Source: Planctomycetota bacterium
GTDB lineage: Bacteria; Planctomycetota; Planctomycetia; Pirellulales; Pirellulaceae
Assembly (NCBI GenBank): GCA_026692905.1
Contig: JAPLNL010000101.1
Span: forward strand, 1 to 64,000
Length of the DNA stretch: 64,000 bases
Reading direction: 5' to 3'
Under the pieces are notes generated by a model. That model was not told the origin of the DNA. It searched no databases and saw only the letters and a program-made list of their open reading frames with translations. Positions 1 to 8,972 of the stretch are shown here, piece by piece. Within the stretch, counting starts at the first letter, position 1. Each line of letters opens with the position of its first letter. Made by a program: the position numbers and the translations under genes.

Positions 1-103
1 CCGCAAATTCACTAGCTTGCGCTTCGTGCTAGGTGTCGCAATTCACTAGCTTGCGCTTCGTGCTAGGTGTCGCAATCCACTAGCTTGCGCGTCGTGCTAG
101 GTA
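1..103. repeat. Family A palindromic repeat, three tandem 34 bp copies
   Basis: Three head-to-tail copies with a 34 bp period have cores beginning at 11, 45 and 79. Each core reads ACTAGC, a TTGCGC-type centre, then GTGCTAGGT, so CTAGC and GCTAG can pair as a short hairpin. The first two copies have CTTCGT where the third has CGTCGT. The same core recurs near 19.2, 31.5 and 47.3-47.6 kb. The array lies just downstream of the FAD oxidoreductase gene, which is on the minus strand, and may continue past the left edge of the window. Confidence 0.9.
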
Positions 104-129
104 GATTGACCACCGCTTCTCGCATAAAC

Positions 130-1536
130 CTAGTCGACTAGCAAGCAATGCTGGTTTGCCATCGAAATCCCGCTGACGATGGCCCCGACGATTCCAACGA
201 ACCCTTGATCGGTACCGCAGAGGAATAGGTTTCCCAATCGAGTTGTTCCATCGAGTTGCTTTTGCGGTGCACCATAAACGGCACCGTTATCGTGCGAAGT
301 GAAACGACGGATGGTTTTTGGAGTAAAGATATCGGTATCGATGACATGCCGTCGAAAGTCTGGCATGAAGCGAACGGCCGCAGCCACGGATTCGTCGTAC
401 CATCGAAGCTTTTCGGCGGTGTAGTGATTTTCTGGAATTGCAGACCAACGATTATGGTCCGCGATGGTCGTGAGTCGGACAAAGCCCGCTTCCAACTCCC
501 CTTCGCTGCTCGCATAAGCGTAATTGTTAGGTGAACAGATGACGCCGGTTCGAAGATCGCAAAGATCTTTGACTGGCTTGCCCCAATGAAATTTTTCAGA
601 GTCATTGTAGAAGACAATCGTCTTATCGAAGCCGAAGGCCTTCGGTTGGCATTCAAGAACGGAGATGGATTCGATAAACGACATTTCTCCCGCCAAGTAA
701 ACTTCGGATACAGAGCCGTCGTCGCAAAGACGCATTGTCTCCACGATGCCGGCGCTGGAAAGGATTCTTTTGGCGGTCAGGATCGTACCATTTTCCAGCT
801 CCACTCCGACAGCTCGGTTGCCGTCGACGCGGATTCTGGAGACGCCACTTCGCAGTTTCAAATCGCCGCCAAGCTCCCGAAAACGACGAACCAAATGCTT
901 GAGAATGAGTCGAACACCTTTGAAGGGACGAGCGAACCCTTCTAGAAAAATGCTCCGAAACATGATGCAAAACTGCCCCCAGTCCATGTCGTGCTCGCGT
1001 GCGTTTCCGTACCACATGAGGGGGCAAAGAATCATTTCGATGAGCAAAGGGTCCGTAAAAATCTCGCCTAAAATTTTTCTGGTGGAAAGTTGGAAGTCTT
1101 CTTGAGCGAGATCGTCGTATTCCACGAGTCGACTCAGTAGAAGCTGAAAGGCGTCTTTTTGGTGGGGAAATTTAGCGTTTACTTCCGCCTCAAGCATCTG
1201 AATATCATTGTTAAAATCCAAATGGACGCCAGGGAAGGCGATTCGCGATCCTTTTTGTTCGGCCAATTGAAGGTCATCCCAACGGAAACGCAACTGTTTT
1301 AGCAATCTAGCCAAAGGGCCCTTTTTTGCACCTTTTTCCGTGAAATTGGTCATCGCATGGAGGCCAACGTCGTAGTTTCGACCGTTGACCCGATAGAACG
1401 AATTGAGCCCACCGATGGTCCAGTGTTTTTCTAAAACGCAGACGCGCTGATCGTAATGGGCTAGTCGAATGCCAGCAGCTAAGCCGCTCATTCCTGCGCC
1501 GATAATAATGGTGTCGTAATCGTTAGACGGGTTCAT
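130..1536 (-). CDS. Phytoene desaturase/CrtISO-like FAD-dependent oxidoreductase
   Basis: The protein of about 468 residues starts with a Rossmann dinucleotide fold (GAGMSG at residues 13-18), followed by an acidic residue in VLEKHW and the GGLNS stretch typical of CrtI-type enzymes. The C-terminus carries the second FAD-binding motif, around LFLCGTDQGFVG. Family members desaturate, isomerise or saturate carotenoid or retinoid polyenes. The substrate here cannot be read from sequence. I chose the ATG at 1536; a TTG at 1560 would add eight residues, and neither has a clear Shine-Dalgarno. The gene diverges from nusA across 179 bp. No other carotenoid genes are nearby, so the pathway assignment is only by family. 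Confidence 0.85.
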   Translation of the reverse strand: MNPSNDYDTIIIGAGMSGLAAGIRLAHYDQRVCVLEKHWTIGGLNSFYRVNGRNYDVGLHAMTNFTEKGAKKGPLARLLKQLRFRWDDLQLAEQKGSRIAFPGVHLDFNNDIQMLEAEVNAKFPHQKDAFQLLLSRLVEYDDLAQEDFQLSTRKILGEIFTDPLLIEMILCPLMWYGNAREHDMDWGQFCIMFRSIFLEGFARPFKGVRLILKHLVRRFRELGGDLKLRSGVSRIRVDGNRAVGVELENGTILTAKRILSSAGIVETMRLCDDGSVSEVYLAGEMSFIESISVLECQPKAFGFDKTIVFYNDSEKFHWGKPVKDLCDLRTGVICSPNNYAYASSEGELEAGFVRLTTIADHNRWSAIPENHYTAEKLRWYDESVAAAVRFMPDFRRHVIDTDIFTPKTIRRFTSHDNGAVYGAPQKQLDGTTRLGNLFLCGTDQGFVGIVGAIVSGISMANQHCLLVD

Positions 1537-1715
1537 GTCGGCATTATCAGGATCAAACAAGTTGCGCCCAGGGGCGTAAGTTCAATTGGCGGTTGACATT
1601 TCAACCAAAGGGCGATAGCTTCTCCGGTTGTTGCGCAAGACACGGGGGTCGTGGAAACGGGGATCTGAATTCACCACCCCCTACCCAAACTACCTACCCA
1701 ACAGATAACAACGGA

Positions 1716-3074
1716 ATGAATCCACAAGAATTGCTCCGAATTGTAGATTCGTTGCATCGAGAAAAGCAAATTGACCCAGAGTTGGTCATTTTGGCGATCG
1801 AGTCTGCTTTAGTCACCGCCGCCAAGCGACAATTCGGAGAAGAATCCGATGTCTTGGTGAAAATTGCGCGCGACGGTGGAGCCATTCTCGCGACTGTTAA
1901 CGGTCGAAATTTGAGCGAGGACGAAATTGGTCGGATCGGCGCTCAAACGGCAAAACAAGTTATCATTCAGAAACTGAAGGAAGCCGAGCGGGATGCTCGG
2001 ATGGACGAGTTTTACACCCAGATCGGGCAGCTCGTCACGGGCATCGTTCAGCGAACTGAGCGGGGCGTTACGATCGTGCAGCTTGGAAACGTCGAGGCGA
2101 TTCTGCCTCGAAGCGAGCAGATACCCGGCGAAAGTTACCACAACGGCTCTCGTGTTCGAGCGGTGATCTATGAAGTCAAAGCGGCTGGGAATCGGGTTAA
2201 AATCATCTTGTCCCGAACGAAAACGACTTTGATTCAACGTTTGTTCGAACAGGAGATTCCGGAAATCGCCGAAGGTGTGATCCGGATCAACGCAATCAGT
2301 CGTGAGCCAGGCTATCGCAGCAAAGTGGCTGTGAGCAGCAGCGATCAACGTATTGACTGCGTTGGTGCCTGTGTTGGAATGCGTGGCAACCGAATCAAAA
2401 ATGTAACGGGCGAACTGGCTGGCGAACGAATTGATATCGTGCGTTGGAGCGATGACCCGATGGTCTTGATTCCAAACGCTTTGCAGCCTGCTGAAGTGGA
2501 GCAAGTGCTCCTTTGCGATATGATAGGTAGAGCGATTGCGTTGGTCAGTGATGAACATTTGTCTCAAGCGATTGGTCGTTATGGACAAAACGTGAGACTT
2601 GCTAGCAAGCTGTGCAGCTGGGATATTGAAATCATGACAGCTCCAGAATTGGAGCGTCAAATCGAACGAGCCATGGAGGGATTCATGGAAATTGAGGGAA
2701 TGAACGAGTCTGTTGCGCAGCAACTGGTTGAGCAAGGCTATCTTTCCTACGACGACTTGTCCGTCATTGAGCCCGATGCGTTGATGGAGATGGGGGGATG
2801 GACTGAGGATGAGGTGGATGCGATTGTCTCTCAAGCCGACACCAAAGCGATGGAGCAGGAAACTGCGGAAGAAGATCGCAAGCATCAGGAAAAGTTGGAT
2901 AGAGAGCGAAAGGCCACAGAGGAGCTTGACCGTAAGGAGGGGGTAGTAACAACGCCACCGCCTAGGGTTCAGGCTTCTGACGAATCGACTTCGGAGGAGC
3001 CATTGGGGGATTCGATACTTCCTGTTGAGCAGCCCAAAGAAGGTACTGGCGAGCAAGCTGGCGGAAACGCCTAA
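1716..3074 (+). CDS. nusA: Transcription termination/antitermination factor NusA
   Basis: NusA binds RNA polymerase and controls pausing, termination and antitermination. The 452-residue protein has the N-terminal polymerase-binding domain (roughly 1-125), an S1 domain containing GIVQRTERGV and VEAILPRSEQ, and two KH domains, with GMRGNRIKNV in the first and AIGRYGQNVRLA in the second. An acidic helix-hairpin-helix-like C-terminal region and a Glu/Lys-rich tail follow. I place the start at the ATG at 1716, whose MNPQELLRIV matches the family; a TTG at 1593 would add an implausible leader. The gene begins a nusA-infB-rbfA cluster, but the usual upstream rimP is absent: the upstream neighbour is a divergent oxidoreductase. 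Confidence 0.97.
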   Translation: MNPQELLRIVDSLHREKQIDPELVILAIESALVTAAKRQFGEESDVLVKIARDGGAILATVNGRNLSEDEIGRIGAQTAKQVIIQKLKEAERDARMDEFYTQIGQLVTGIVQRTERGVTIVQLGNVEAILPRSEQIPGESYHNGSRVRAVIYEVKAAGNRVKIILSRTKTTLIQRLFEQEIPEIAEGVIRINAISREPGYRSKVAVSSSDQRIDCVGACVGMRGNRIKNVTGELAGERIDIVRWSDDPMVLIPNALQPAEVEQVLLCDMIGRAIALVSDEHLSQAIGRYGQNVRLASKLCSWDIEIMTAPELERQIERAMEGFMEIEGMNESVAQQLVEQGYLSYDDLSVIEPDALMEMGGWTEDEVDAIVSQADTKAMEQETAEEDRKHQEKLDRERKATEELDRKEGVVTTPPPRVQASDESTSEEPLGDSILPVEQPKEGTGEQAGGNA

Positions 3075-3127
3075 CGCAAGAATGATTTATGCATTACCAT
3101 CATAGGCAGCATAAGTTTGACTCTTCG

Positions 3128-3196
3128 AAGCACTTTGTGCTTTGGGGGATACGGAATCGTTCGACATGTGTCGTGTCGAATCGGGTGGGTGACCCG
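3128..3196 (+). promoter_or_regulatory. Three consecutive hairpins in the nusA-infB gap
   Basis: Three inverted repeats lie in a row: AAGCAC-TTT-GTGCTT (3128-3142), TTCGAC with GTCGAA (3160-3180), and CGGGT with ACCCG (3182-3196). None is followed by a T run, so they do not look like a classical terminator. They could form a structured leader for infB or a processing or attenuation site. Function is inferred only from position and base pairing. Confidence 0.4.
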
Positions 3197-3303
3197 CTAA
3201 AACAGCGTGGGGGCAACCTAATGAAATAACTTTACGCAGAGACAGGTGAGCAACTAACGCCGAATGATCGGCCGACTTGCCTCGTTTCACAGGGCCTACG
3301 CCC

Positions 3304-3308
3304 AAGGA
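3304..3308 (+). promoter_or_regulatory. Shine-Dalgarno supporting the GTG start of infB
   Basis: AAGGA ends 10 bases before the GTG at 3319. Together with the family-typical N-terminus MAVRIYSLAKDLG, this favours the GTG over the upstream in-frame TTG at 3277. Confidence 0.6.
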
Positions 3309-3318
3309 ATTTTGCTCA

Positions 3319-6261
3319 GTGGCAGTACGAATTTATTCGCTGGCTAAAGATCTAGGACTGGACAGCAAGGAGCTGGTCGACCTGTGTACCCGTTTGGGAA
3401 TTCAGGGCAAAGGAAGCGCGCTCGCGAGTCTCGAAGACGAAGAAATTGCGAGAATCAAAAAGCACATCGAAGAGAAGAAGGCGCCACCTGAGGCATCTGC
3501 TCCTCCATCCGCCCCGACCAAGTCAACGCGGGAAGCTGTCAAGGATACTCCGATTCGGGATCTAAGCGGTCGAATTGGCGGTGCGAAGCGAGACCTTTCG
3601 TCCGTTCGTAAGCCGATGACTTCTGTGACGGAACCGGCGACTTTGAAAGAATCGTCCACGGCGGCGGAGGAGTCTCAGTCTAGCGTTGTCCCTCCAACGC
3701 TCGAACCTATTGCGGCGACGGAACCAGAGTCGAAAGTAGATTCAGAGATTCCAGGCGAGCAAGAGACGAAGCCGATTGCGGCAGGTTCTTTGGATTCATC
3801 AGAATTTTTGTCTTCCGAAACTTCAGAGGCTCCAGCACAGGATGGCAAGCCTGAACGACCATCGGACTCGCCTCGACGAGATTTTTACTCGCCTGCCAAC
3901 ACGAGTGGAAAAGTCCGGGTGATTGGTAGTCCTCGACCACCATCGGATGCAAAACCGGGTGCAGAAAAACCGAGGAAGACTCGCGAGGCCGTTCTCAATA
4001 TCAAGCTCGCAGGGATTCCGAAATCCGGAACGCAGCAACCTGCTCCAAAGCCTCAAGAGCAAGCGACGCAAAAACCGATTGTCAAGTTGACCCCGGATGT
4101 AATACGAGGGGTGAGTAAGGGGATGGAAAAGCCAGCGGAAAAACCCGCAGCACCTGCTAAGCCTGGTGCACCGGCAATGGGCGGTGGTCGTGCCGCGACT
4201 CCGAGCCAGACGCAGCATTCCGGTTTGGCTGATTTCAAGGCCAACGCCGAGAACAAGCTAAACCTGAAAGCCAAGAAGCCTATCGTTGAGGAAGAAGCGC
4301 CAGTAAAAAAGAAGGGTCTTGCCGGGCTTGAATCCAGTAGGAAGGACCGAGGGCCGCGTATTCAAACGACTCGTGATTTGGCTTCGCTCGAAGACGATGA
4401 TCGTGGAGGATACAAAAAGAATCGCGGGCATCGCAAAGCAACGCCGACGGCAGCTCGTAAGGAAAAAGTCATTCTTGCAATGCCTTGCACGATTCGAAGC
4501 TTCTCCGAAGCTGCTGGCGTTACGGCGGCAAGAATCTTGCGTTCGCTCATGACGATGGGAACGATGCAAAACATCAATTCCTATCTCAACCAAGAACAGG
4601 CGGAATTGATCGCGGCAGACCTAGGAGTCGAGCTCGAGTTCCGGCAAGCGGAAACGCTCGAGACGAGCTTGATCGGCAAGATGGATGACATCGAGGATGA
4701 TGCTGAGGATCTGGTCACTCGCCCACCAATCGTTACGTTTCTTGGTCACGTTGACCACGGCAAGACTTCTCTGCTCGATTATTTGATCGGTACCAAAATT
4801 GTTTCTGGCGAAGCCGGTGGTATTACCCAGCAGATTCGTGCCTATCAAGTTAAAAAAGATGGCCGGGCGATATCGTTCGTCGATACACCTGGTCACGAAG
4901 CGTTCACGGAAATGAGGGCACGAGGTGCCAACGTCACCGACATTGCCATTTTGGTTATCGCGGCGGACGACGGCATCATGCCTCAAACAGAAGAAGCCAT
5001 CTCGCACGCTAAGGCAGCCGGCGTACCCATTGTGGTCGCAGCCAATAAGTGCGATTTGCCTGGCGCCGATATCAATCGCATCATGACGCAGATGACCGAG
5101 TATGGTCTGACTCCCAGCGCTTGGGGTGGTGACGTAGAAGTTGTGCCGACGAGCGCGATTACCGGCGAAGGCATGGACGAGCTATTGGAGACCGTTTTGA
5201 CGGTGGCCGAAATGCACGAATATAAAGCCAATCCAAAACGCGCGGCCATGGGGGTTTGTTTGGAAAGCGAGCAAGCTTCCGACCGAGGAGTCATCGCCAA
5301 AGTGATGGTCCAGAGCGGCACGTTGCGTGTTGGCGATATCGTAGTTTGCGGTTCGAGTTTTGGACGCGTCAAAGCATTGTATGACACGATGAAGCGAAAG
5401 AAGCAAATGACCGAAGCAGGTCCATCGATGCCGATCAATATCACGGGCTTGGACAAGGCCCCAGAGGCAGGCGAACGTTTCTATGTGTTGGATGACATCG
5501 GCCAAGCGCGTCAGATCGCAGCGAGCCGCGAAGTGATCGTTCGATCGCAGTCGTTGTCGGGGACATCGCCGAAGGTTTCGTTCGAGACTTTCCAAGAGTT
5601 GCTCCAGTCCGGCAAGCTTGGTGTAAAGGAAGACAAGGTTGTTCTGAATTTGATCATTCGAGCCGATGCGCGTGGATCGCTTGAAGCCATCGAAAAAGAA
5701 TTGACCAAACTGGACCATCCCGAAGTCGAGATCAAGATCCTTCAGAAATCGGTTGGTGGTATTTCGGCAGCCGACGTGACTCTTGCGAGTGCCTCACAAG
5801 CTGTCATCGTTGGCTTTAACGTGATTCCGGACGAGCCAGCTCGCCTTCTCGCTGATGTTCGCAACGTCGAAATTCGGCGTTATGACATCATTTACAATTT
5901 GGCACTCGACATCAAGGCATTGATCGAAGGTCGGTTGAAACCAGAAGAGCGAGTGGTTGAACTCGGTCGTGCATTGGTTAAGCAAGTATTTACTGTGTCG
6001 CGAGTTGGAACGATTGCCGGCTGCTATGTTGCTCAAGGAGTCATCGAGCGCGGTTGCCGAATTCGGGTGAATCGCGAGGGACGCCGAATCGGAGATTATG
6101 CATTGGATACTCTCAAGCGAGTGAAAGACGATGCAAAAGAGGTCCAACGCGGACTCGAATGCGGTATTCGACTCGCTGGCTTTAACGACATCAAGGTTGA
6201 TGACGTATTGGAAGCATATCGAATCGAAGAAGTCGCGAGAGTGCTCGAGTTGTCGAGATAA
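3319..6261 (+). CDS. infB: Translation initiation factor IF-2
   Basis: IF-2 is the GTPase that places initiator tRNA on the small ribosomal subunit and promotes subunit joining. The protein has 980 residues. An N-terminal IF2_N module (about 1-50) precedes a long Pro/Ala/Lys/Glu-rich linker, and a second IF2_N-like module lies near residue 395-450. The G domain has GHVDHGKTS (from residue 476), DTPGHEAF (from 522) and NKCD (from 576), followed by domains II-IV. The very long low-complexity linker explains the length above that of many bacterial homologues. The start is a GTG at 3319. It lies 244 bp downstream of nusA and upstream of rbfA, the common bacterial order. Confidence 0.98.
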   Translation: MAVRIYSLAKDLGLDSKELVDLCTRLGIQGKGSALASLEDEEIARIKKHIEEKKAPPEASAPPSAPTKSTREAVKDTPIRDLSGRIGGAKRDLSSVRKPMTSVTEPATLKESSTAAEESQSSVVPPTLEPIAATEPESKVDSEIPGEQETKPIAAGSLDSSEFLSSETSEAPAQDGKPERPSDSPRRDFYSPANTSGKVRVIGSPRPPSDAKPGAEKPRKTREAVLNIKLAGIPKSGTQQPAPKPQEQATQKPIVKLTPDVIRGVSKGMEKPAEKPAAPAKPGAPAMGGGRAATPSQTQHSGLADFKANAENKLNLKAKKPIVEEEAPVKKKGLAGLESSRKDRGPRIQTTRDLASLEDDDRGGYKKNRGHRKATPTAARKEKVILAMPCTIRSFSEAAGVTAARILRSLMTMGTMQNINSYLNQEQAELIAADLGVELEFRQAETLETSLIGKMDDIEDDAEDLVTRPPIVTFLGHVDHGKTSLLDYLIGTKIVSGEAGGITQQIRAYQVKKDGRAISFVDTPGHEAFTEMRARGANVTDIAILVIAADDGIMPQTEEAISHAKAAGVPIVVAANKCDLPGADINRIMTQMTEYGLTPSAWGGDVEVVPTSAITGEGMDELLETVLTVAEMHEYKANPKRAAMGVCLESEQASDRGVIAKVMVQSGTLRVGDIVVCGSSFGRVKALYDTMKRKKQMTEAGPSMPINITGLDKAPEAGERFYVLDDIGQARQIAASREVIVRSQSLSGTSPKVSFETFQELLQSGKLGVKEDKVVLNLIIRADARGSLEAIEKELTKLDHPEVEIKILQKSVGGISAADVTLASASQAVIVGFNVIPDEPARLLADVRNVEIRRYDIIYNLALDIKALIEGRLKPEERVVELGRALVKQVFTVSRVGTIAGCYVAQGVIERGCRIRVNREGRRIGDYALDTLKRVKDDAKEVQRGLECGIRLAGFNDIKVDDVLEAYRIEEVARVLELSR

Positions 6262-6279
6262 TAGACGTCATTAGTTAGC

Positions 6280-6316
6280 GGGTTGCTTGCCTCGCGAATC
6301 GTGGGGCTGGCAACCC
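6280..6316 (+). promoter_or_regulatory. Possible stem between infB and rbfA
   Basis: GGGTTGC (6280-6286) and GCAACCC (6310-6316) are perfect complements separated by 23 bases. No T tract follows. A processing or attenuation role is possible, but chance is not excluded. Confidence 0.25.
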
Positions 6317-6389
6317 ATCCTATTGGCGAGTTCAGATTGGGCTCGCTGAATCAGTTTGGTCTTCGCATCCGGTACGATCTAGCAGTTTT

Positions 6390-6830
6390 ATGAGTGCACG
6401 CAGGTTATTAAAAGCAGGGGAAGCAATTCGAGAGGTCGTCGCTATGGCGATTTTGACCGAGATCCGCGACCCTCGCGTCAAGAATATTACCGTTATCGGA
6501 GTGGAAGTCGCTCCGGACATGCGTGAAGCAAAAGTGCTGATCAGCATAATGGGTAGCGAAAGCCAGCAAGCGACCAGTTTGCGCGGTCTGCAAAATTCAG
6601 CAGGCTTTTTGCAAGCGAAAATTGCAGAGCGTATCGACACCCGTTATACGCCAAAACTGACTTTCGTAGCCGACGAAGGTGTCAAGAAGTCGCTCGCGGT
6701 CGCGCAAATCCTCGACCAAATTGCCCTTGAAAAACAGAAGAGCGAATCGGCCGCCAAGCCTACCGAAGACACCGTTCATTCCGACGAGGACTTGACGGTG
6801 GATGACCAACTGTCATCCGAAAAAGAATAG
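6390..6830 (+). CDS. rbfA: Ribosome-binding factor A
   Basis: RbfA is a late maturation factor of the 30S subunit that binds near the 5' helix of 16S rRNA. The 146-residue protein has the single KH-like fold of the family, with the characteristic segments EIRDPRVKNITV, MREAKVLIS and GFLQAKIAERIDTRYTPKL. An acidic tail of about 30 residues follows. It is the third gene of the nusA-infB-rbfA cluster, 128 bp after infB. The truB gene that often follows is not here; a helix-hairpin-helix protein takes its place. Confidence 0.96.
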   Translation: MSARRLLKAGEAIREVVAMAILTEIRDPRVKNITVIGVEVAPDMREAKVLISIMGSESQQATSLRGLQNSAGFLQAKIAERIDTRYTPKLTFVADEGVKKSLAVAQILDQIALEKQKSESAAKPTEDTVHSDEDLTVDDQLSSEKE

Positions 6831-6888
6831 TTTTTAAAGCGTACCCCGCCTTTGCCCCAAGCAACATAAGACCCACATAATCGACAAC

Positions 6889-8130
6889 ATGAGCAATCGA
6901 GCCGCGAAATACGAGCAACTCCACAAGTCCTTGAAAAAGCACTTCAAACCCCAATCGGAGCCGGGCGAGCGCAGCGTTTTAGAGCACTTGATCTACGCAT
7001 GCTGTCTCGAGGACGCCAGAAACGAGCAGGCCGATGAAGCTTTTGCGAAACTGCAACAGGCTTACTTCGACTGGAACGAAGTTCGCGTCACTACAGTGAT
7101 CGAATTGGGCGAGGCGCTGAGCAGTTTGCCAAACGCGAGCCAAGCGGGGCATCGCATCAAGCGATGTCTTCAGTCTCTCTTCGAGACTCGCTATGAATAC
7201 AATTTAGACGACATGAAGAAAGCGAACCTCAGTAAAGCGACCGATGAACTAACCGCTTTGAAGGGAGTCACTCCATTTGTTTTGAATTACGTTTCGCAGA
7301 ATGCACTGGGTGGCCATGCTATTCCCGTCGATTTGCGTGCGTTAGAAATCATGGTTCAATGCGAAATCATCACAGCCGCGGAAGCTGAAAAAAGAAGTCT
7401 TCCTGGCGTTGAGCGAGCTATTCCGAAGAACAAAGGATTTGAATTTGGATCGCTTCTGCACCAGTTTGCTGTCGAGTTTCAGCAGAACCCTAAAAATACA
7501 GATGTTTTAGCTGTGTTTAAGGATATGGGTGTTTCGCCCAAGGCCAAGGAAGTAGAAAAAGCGGCTCCGAAAAAGGAAGCAAAGAAAGCGGAAGTCGCCA
7601 CTCCCGCTCCAGGCAAGACAAAGCCGGACACGGAGTCCTCGAAGTCGGACATTGGCACATCAGCGAAGAAAGCAGACAAGCCAGCGGTAGTAGCCAAAGA
7701 GTCTGCAGGCAAGTCGGATGCGAATAAGGTTGTCGACTCAAGGAAGAAAGTGGAAGCGAAAGCCGAGGAGACGAAGAAACCTGAGCCCAAGAAAACCGAA
7801 GCCGCTAAACCTGAAGTGAAGAAGCCCGAGACAAAGAAGCCCGAGACAAAGAAGCCCGAGACAAAGAAGCCCGAGGCAAAGAAGCCCGAGACGAGAAAGA
7901 CCGAGGCAAAAAAGACCGACGTAAAAAAGTCCGAAGCGAAGACTCCAAGCAGTAAAGTCGACGCGAAACCAGGAGCAAAGAAGCCAGACGTTAAGCCTGC
8001 ACCAAAAGCATCTGACAAAAAAGAAACACCTGCGAAAGCATCGAAGCCTTTACCCGCCGCCAAGAAGAGCGTCCCTGTAAAAAAACCGGTTGAGACCAAA
8101 CTCGGGTTAACAAAGAAAAAGCCTCGTTGA
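6889..8130 (+). CDS. Endonuclease III-like HhH-GPD fold with Lys/Ala/Pro-rich tail
   Basis: Residues 1-205 of the 413-residue protein resemble the endonuclease III/HhH-GPD family. The segment LKGVTPFVLNYVS (about 124-136) aligns with the helix-hairpin-helix, and IPVDLRA places an Asp (about 148) where the family's catalytic Asp lies. The lysine that makes bifunctional glycosylases act as lyases is replaced by Phe (about 130), and no C-terminal iron-sulfur Cys cluster is present. Residues 215-413 are a highly basic Lys/Ala/Pro/Glu tail with repeated KKPET units, similar in composition to histone H1. It may bind DNA or RNA without cleaving it, or be a monofunctional glycosylase. The gene lies between rbfA and yebC. 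Confidence 0.65.
   Translation: MSNRAAKYEQLHKSLKKHFKPQSEPGERSVLEHLIYACCLEDARNEQADEAFAKLQQAYFDWNEVRVTTVIELGEALSSLPNASQAGHRIKRCLQSLFETRYEYNLDDMKKANLSKATDELTALKGVTPFVLNYVSQNALGGHAIPVDLRALEIMVQCEIITAAEAEKRSLPGVERAIPKNKGFEFGSLLHQFAVEFQQNPKNTDVLAVFKDMGVSPKAKEVEKAAPKKEAKKAEVATPAPGKTKPDTESSKSDIGTSAKKADKPAVVAKESAGKSDANKVVDSRKKVEAKAEETKKPEPKKTEAAKPEVKKPETKKPETKKPETKKPEAKKPETRKTEAKKTDVKKSEAKTPSSKVDAKPGAKKPDVKPAPKASDKKETPAKASKPLPAAKKSVPVKKPVETKLGLTKKKPR
7819..7893 (+). repeat. Five tandem 15 bp units coding KKPET-type repeats
   Basis: Five in-frame copies of a 15 bp unit of the form AAGAAGCCCGAGACA encode Lys-Lys-Pro-Glu-Thr; copy 4 has GCA and copy 5 ACG in the last codon. The near identity at DNA level suggests recent slippage inside the basic tail. 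Confidence 0.9.
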
Positions 8131-8212
8131 TTGAACGAAGTTAGACTTCCACAATACAGAACACAGAACACTGAACCAAGACTCGTGACTTCTCCTTTTC
8201 AGGAGCAAACGC

Positions 8213-8959
8213 ATGGCCGGACATTCACAGTACTCAAATATCAAACACCGCAAAGCGCTGGTCGATAGCAAGAGAAGCAAACTCTGGAGCAAATTATCGA
8301 AAGCCATTATCGTCGCGGCCAAACTTGGAGGTGGTGACCCGAGCGGAAATGTTCGGCTTCGCACTGCGATCCAAGACGCAAAAGCCGTATCCTTGCCTCG
8401 CGAAAACATTGAGCGAGCCATCAAAAAAGGAACGGGTGAGCTTGAAGGTGGTGATGTCGAAGAAATTCTGTATGAAGGTTATGGACCAGGTGGAGTTGCG
8501 GTTCTTTGTGATATTATGACCGACAATCGCAATCGAACCGCGCCTGAGATGAGAAAGCTTTTTGAAAATCACGGCGGCAAGCTGGGATCGACCAATTGTG
8601 TTGCTTATCTCTTTGAACGCAAAGGGCTGATTGCGGTAAAACAGTCCGCGGCCGACTTGGAGATTCTCATGGAGATTGCATTAGAAAACGGTGCAGATGA
8701 CGTGACCGAGGTGGGCGAACTTTACGAGATCACATGCACTCCAGACATGTATACCACGGTCGTCGACGCCATCGAAGCCCAGAGTATCGAGATTGAACTC
8801 AAACAAGTGACTCGAATACCCAGCAACACGGTCGAAGTGGACTCAGAGACAGCGATTCAAGTAATGAGACTCCTCGAACTGCTCGAGGATCATGATGACA
8901 TCCAGTCCGTAGCCTCCAATGTGAATTTTTCGGAAGAGCAACTGGCATCCTTCGGTTGA
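8213..8959 (+). CDS. YebC/TACO1-family protein
   Basis: This 248-residue protein starts with the signature MAGHSQYSNIKHRK, with Tyr where many homologues have Trp, and contains the family's ENIERAIKKGTGE and YEGYGPGGVA segments. YebC-family proteins have been described as DNA-binding transcriptional regulators and, for TACO1-type members, as translation factors that help ribosomes at polyproline. Which role applies here is not visible. AGGAG at 8201-8205 sits seven bases before the ATG and fixes the start. hisD follows after 13 bp, so the two are probably cotranscribed. Confidence 0.95.
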   Translation: MAGHSQYSNIKHRKALVDSKRSKLWSKLSKAIIVAAKLGGGDPSGNVRLRTAIQDAKAVSLPRENIERAIKKGTGELEGGDVEEILYEGYGPGGVAVLCDIMTDNRNRTAPEMRKLFENHGGKLGSTNCVAYLFERKGLIAVKQSAADLEILMEIALENGADDVTEVGELYEITCTPDMYTTVVDAIEAQSIEIELKQVTRIPSNTVEVDSETAIQVMRLLELLEDHDDIQSVASNVNFSEEQLASFG

Positions 8960-8972
8960 TCCAATAAACTCA

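Noticed and set aside
1809-3056. 415-codon minus-strand frame opposite nusA
   Set aside because: It lies fully within a strongly conserved nusA gene and shows no domain.
3150-3205. Possible tRNA in the nusA-infB gap
   Set aside because: The stems do not form a cloverleaf, and there is no T-loop consensus; only simple hairpins are present.
7479-8171. 230-codon minus-strand frame rich in Phe/Ser/Gly
   Set aside because: It is the complement of the Lys/Ala/Pro-rich tail of the forward gene; the composition comes from that codon bias.
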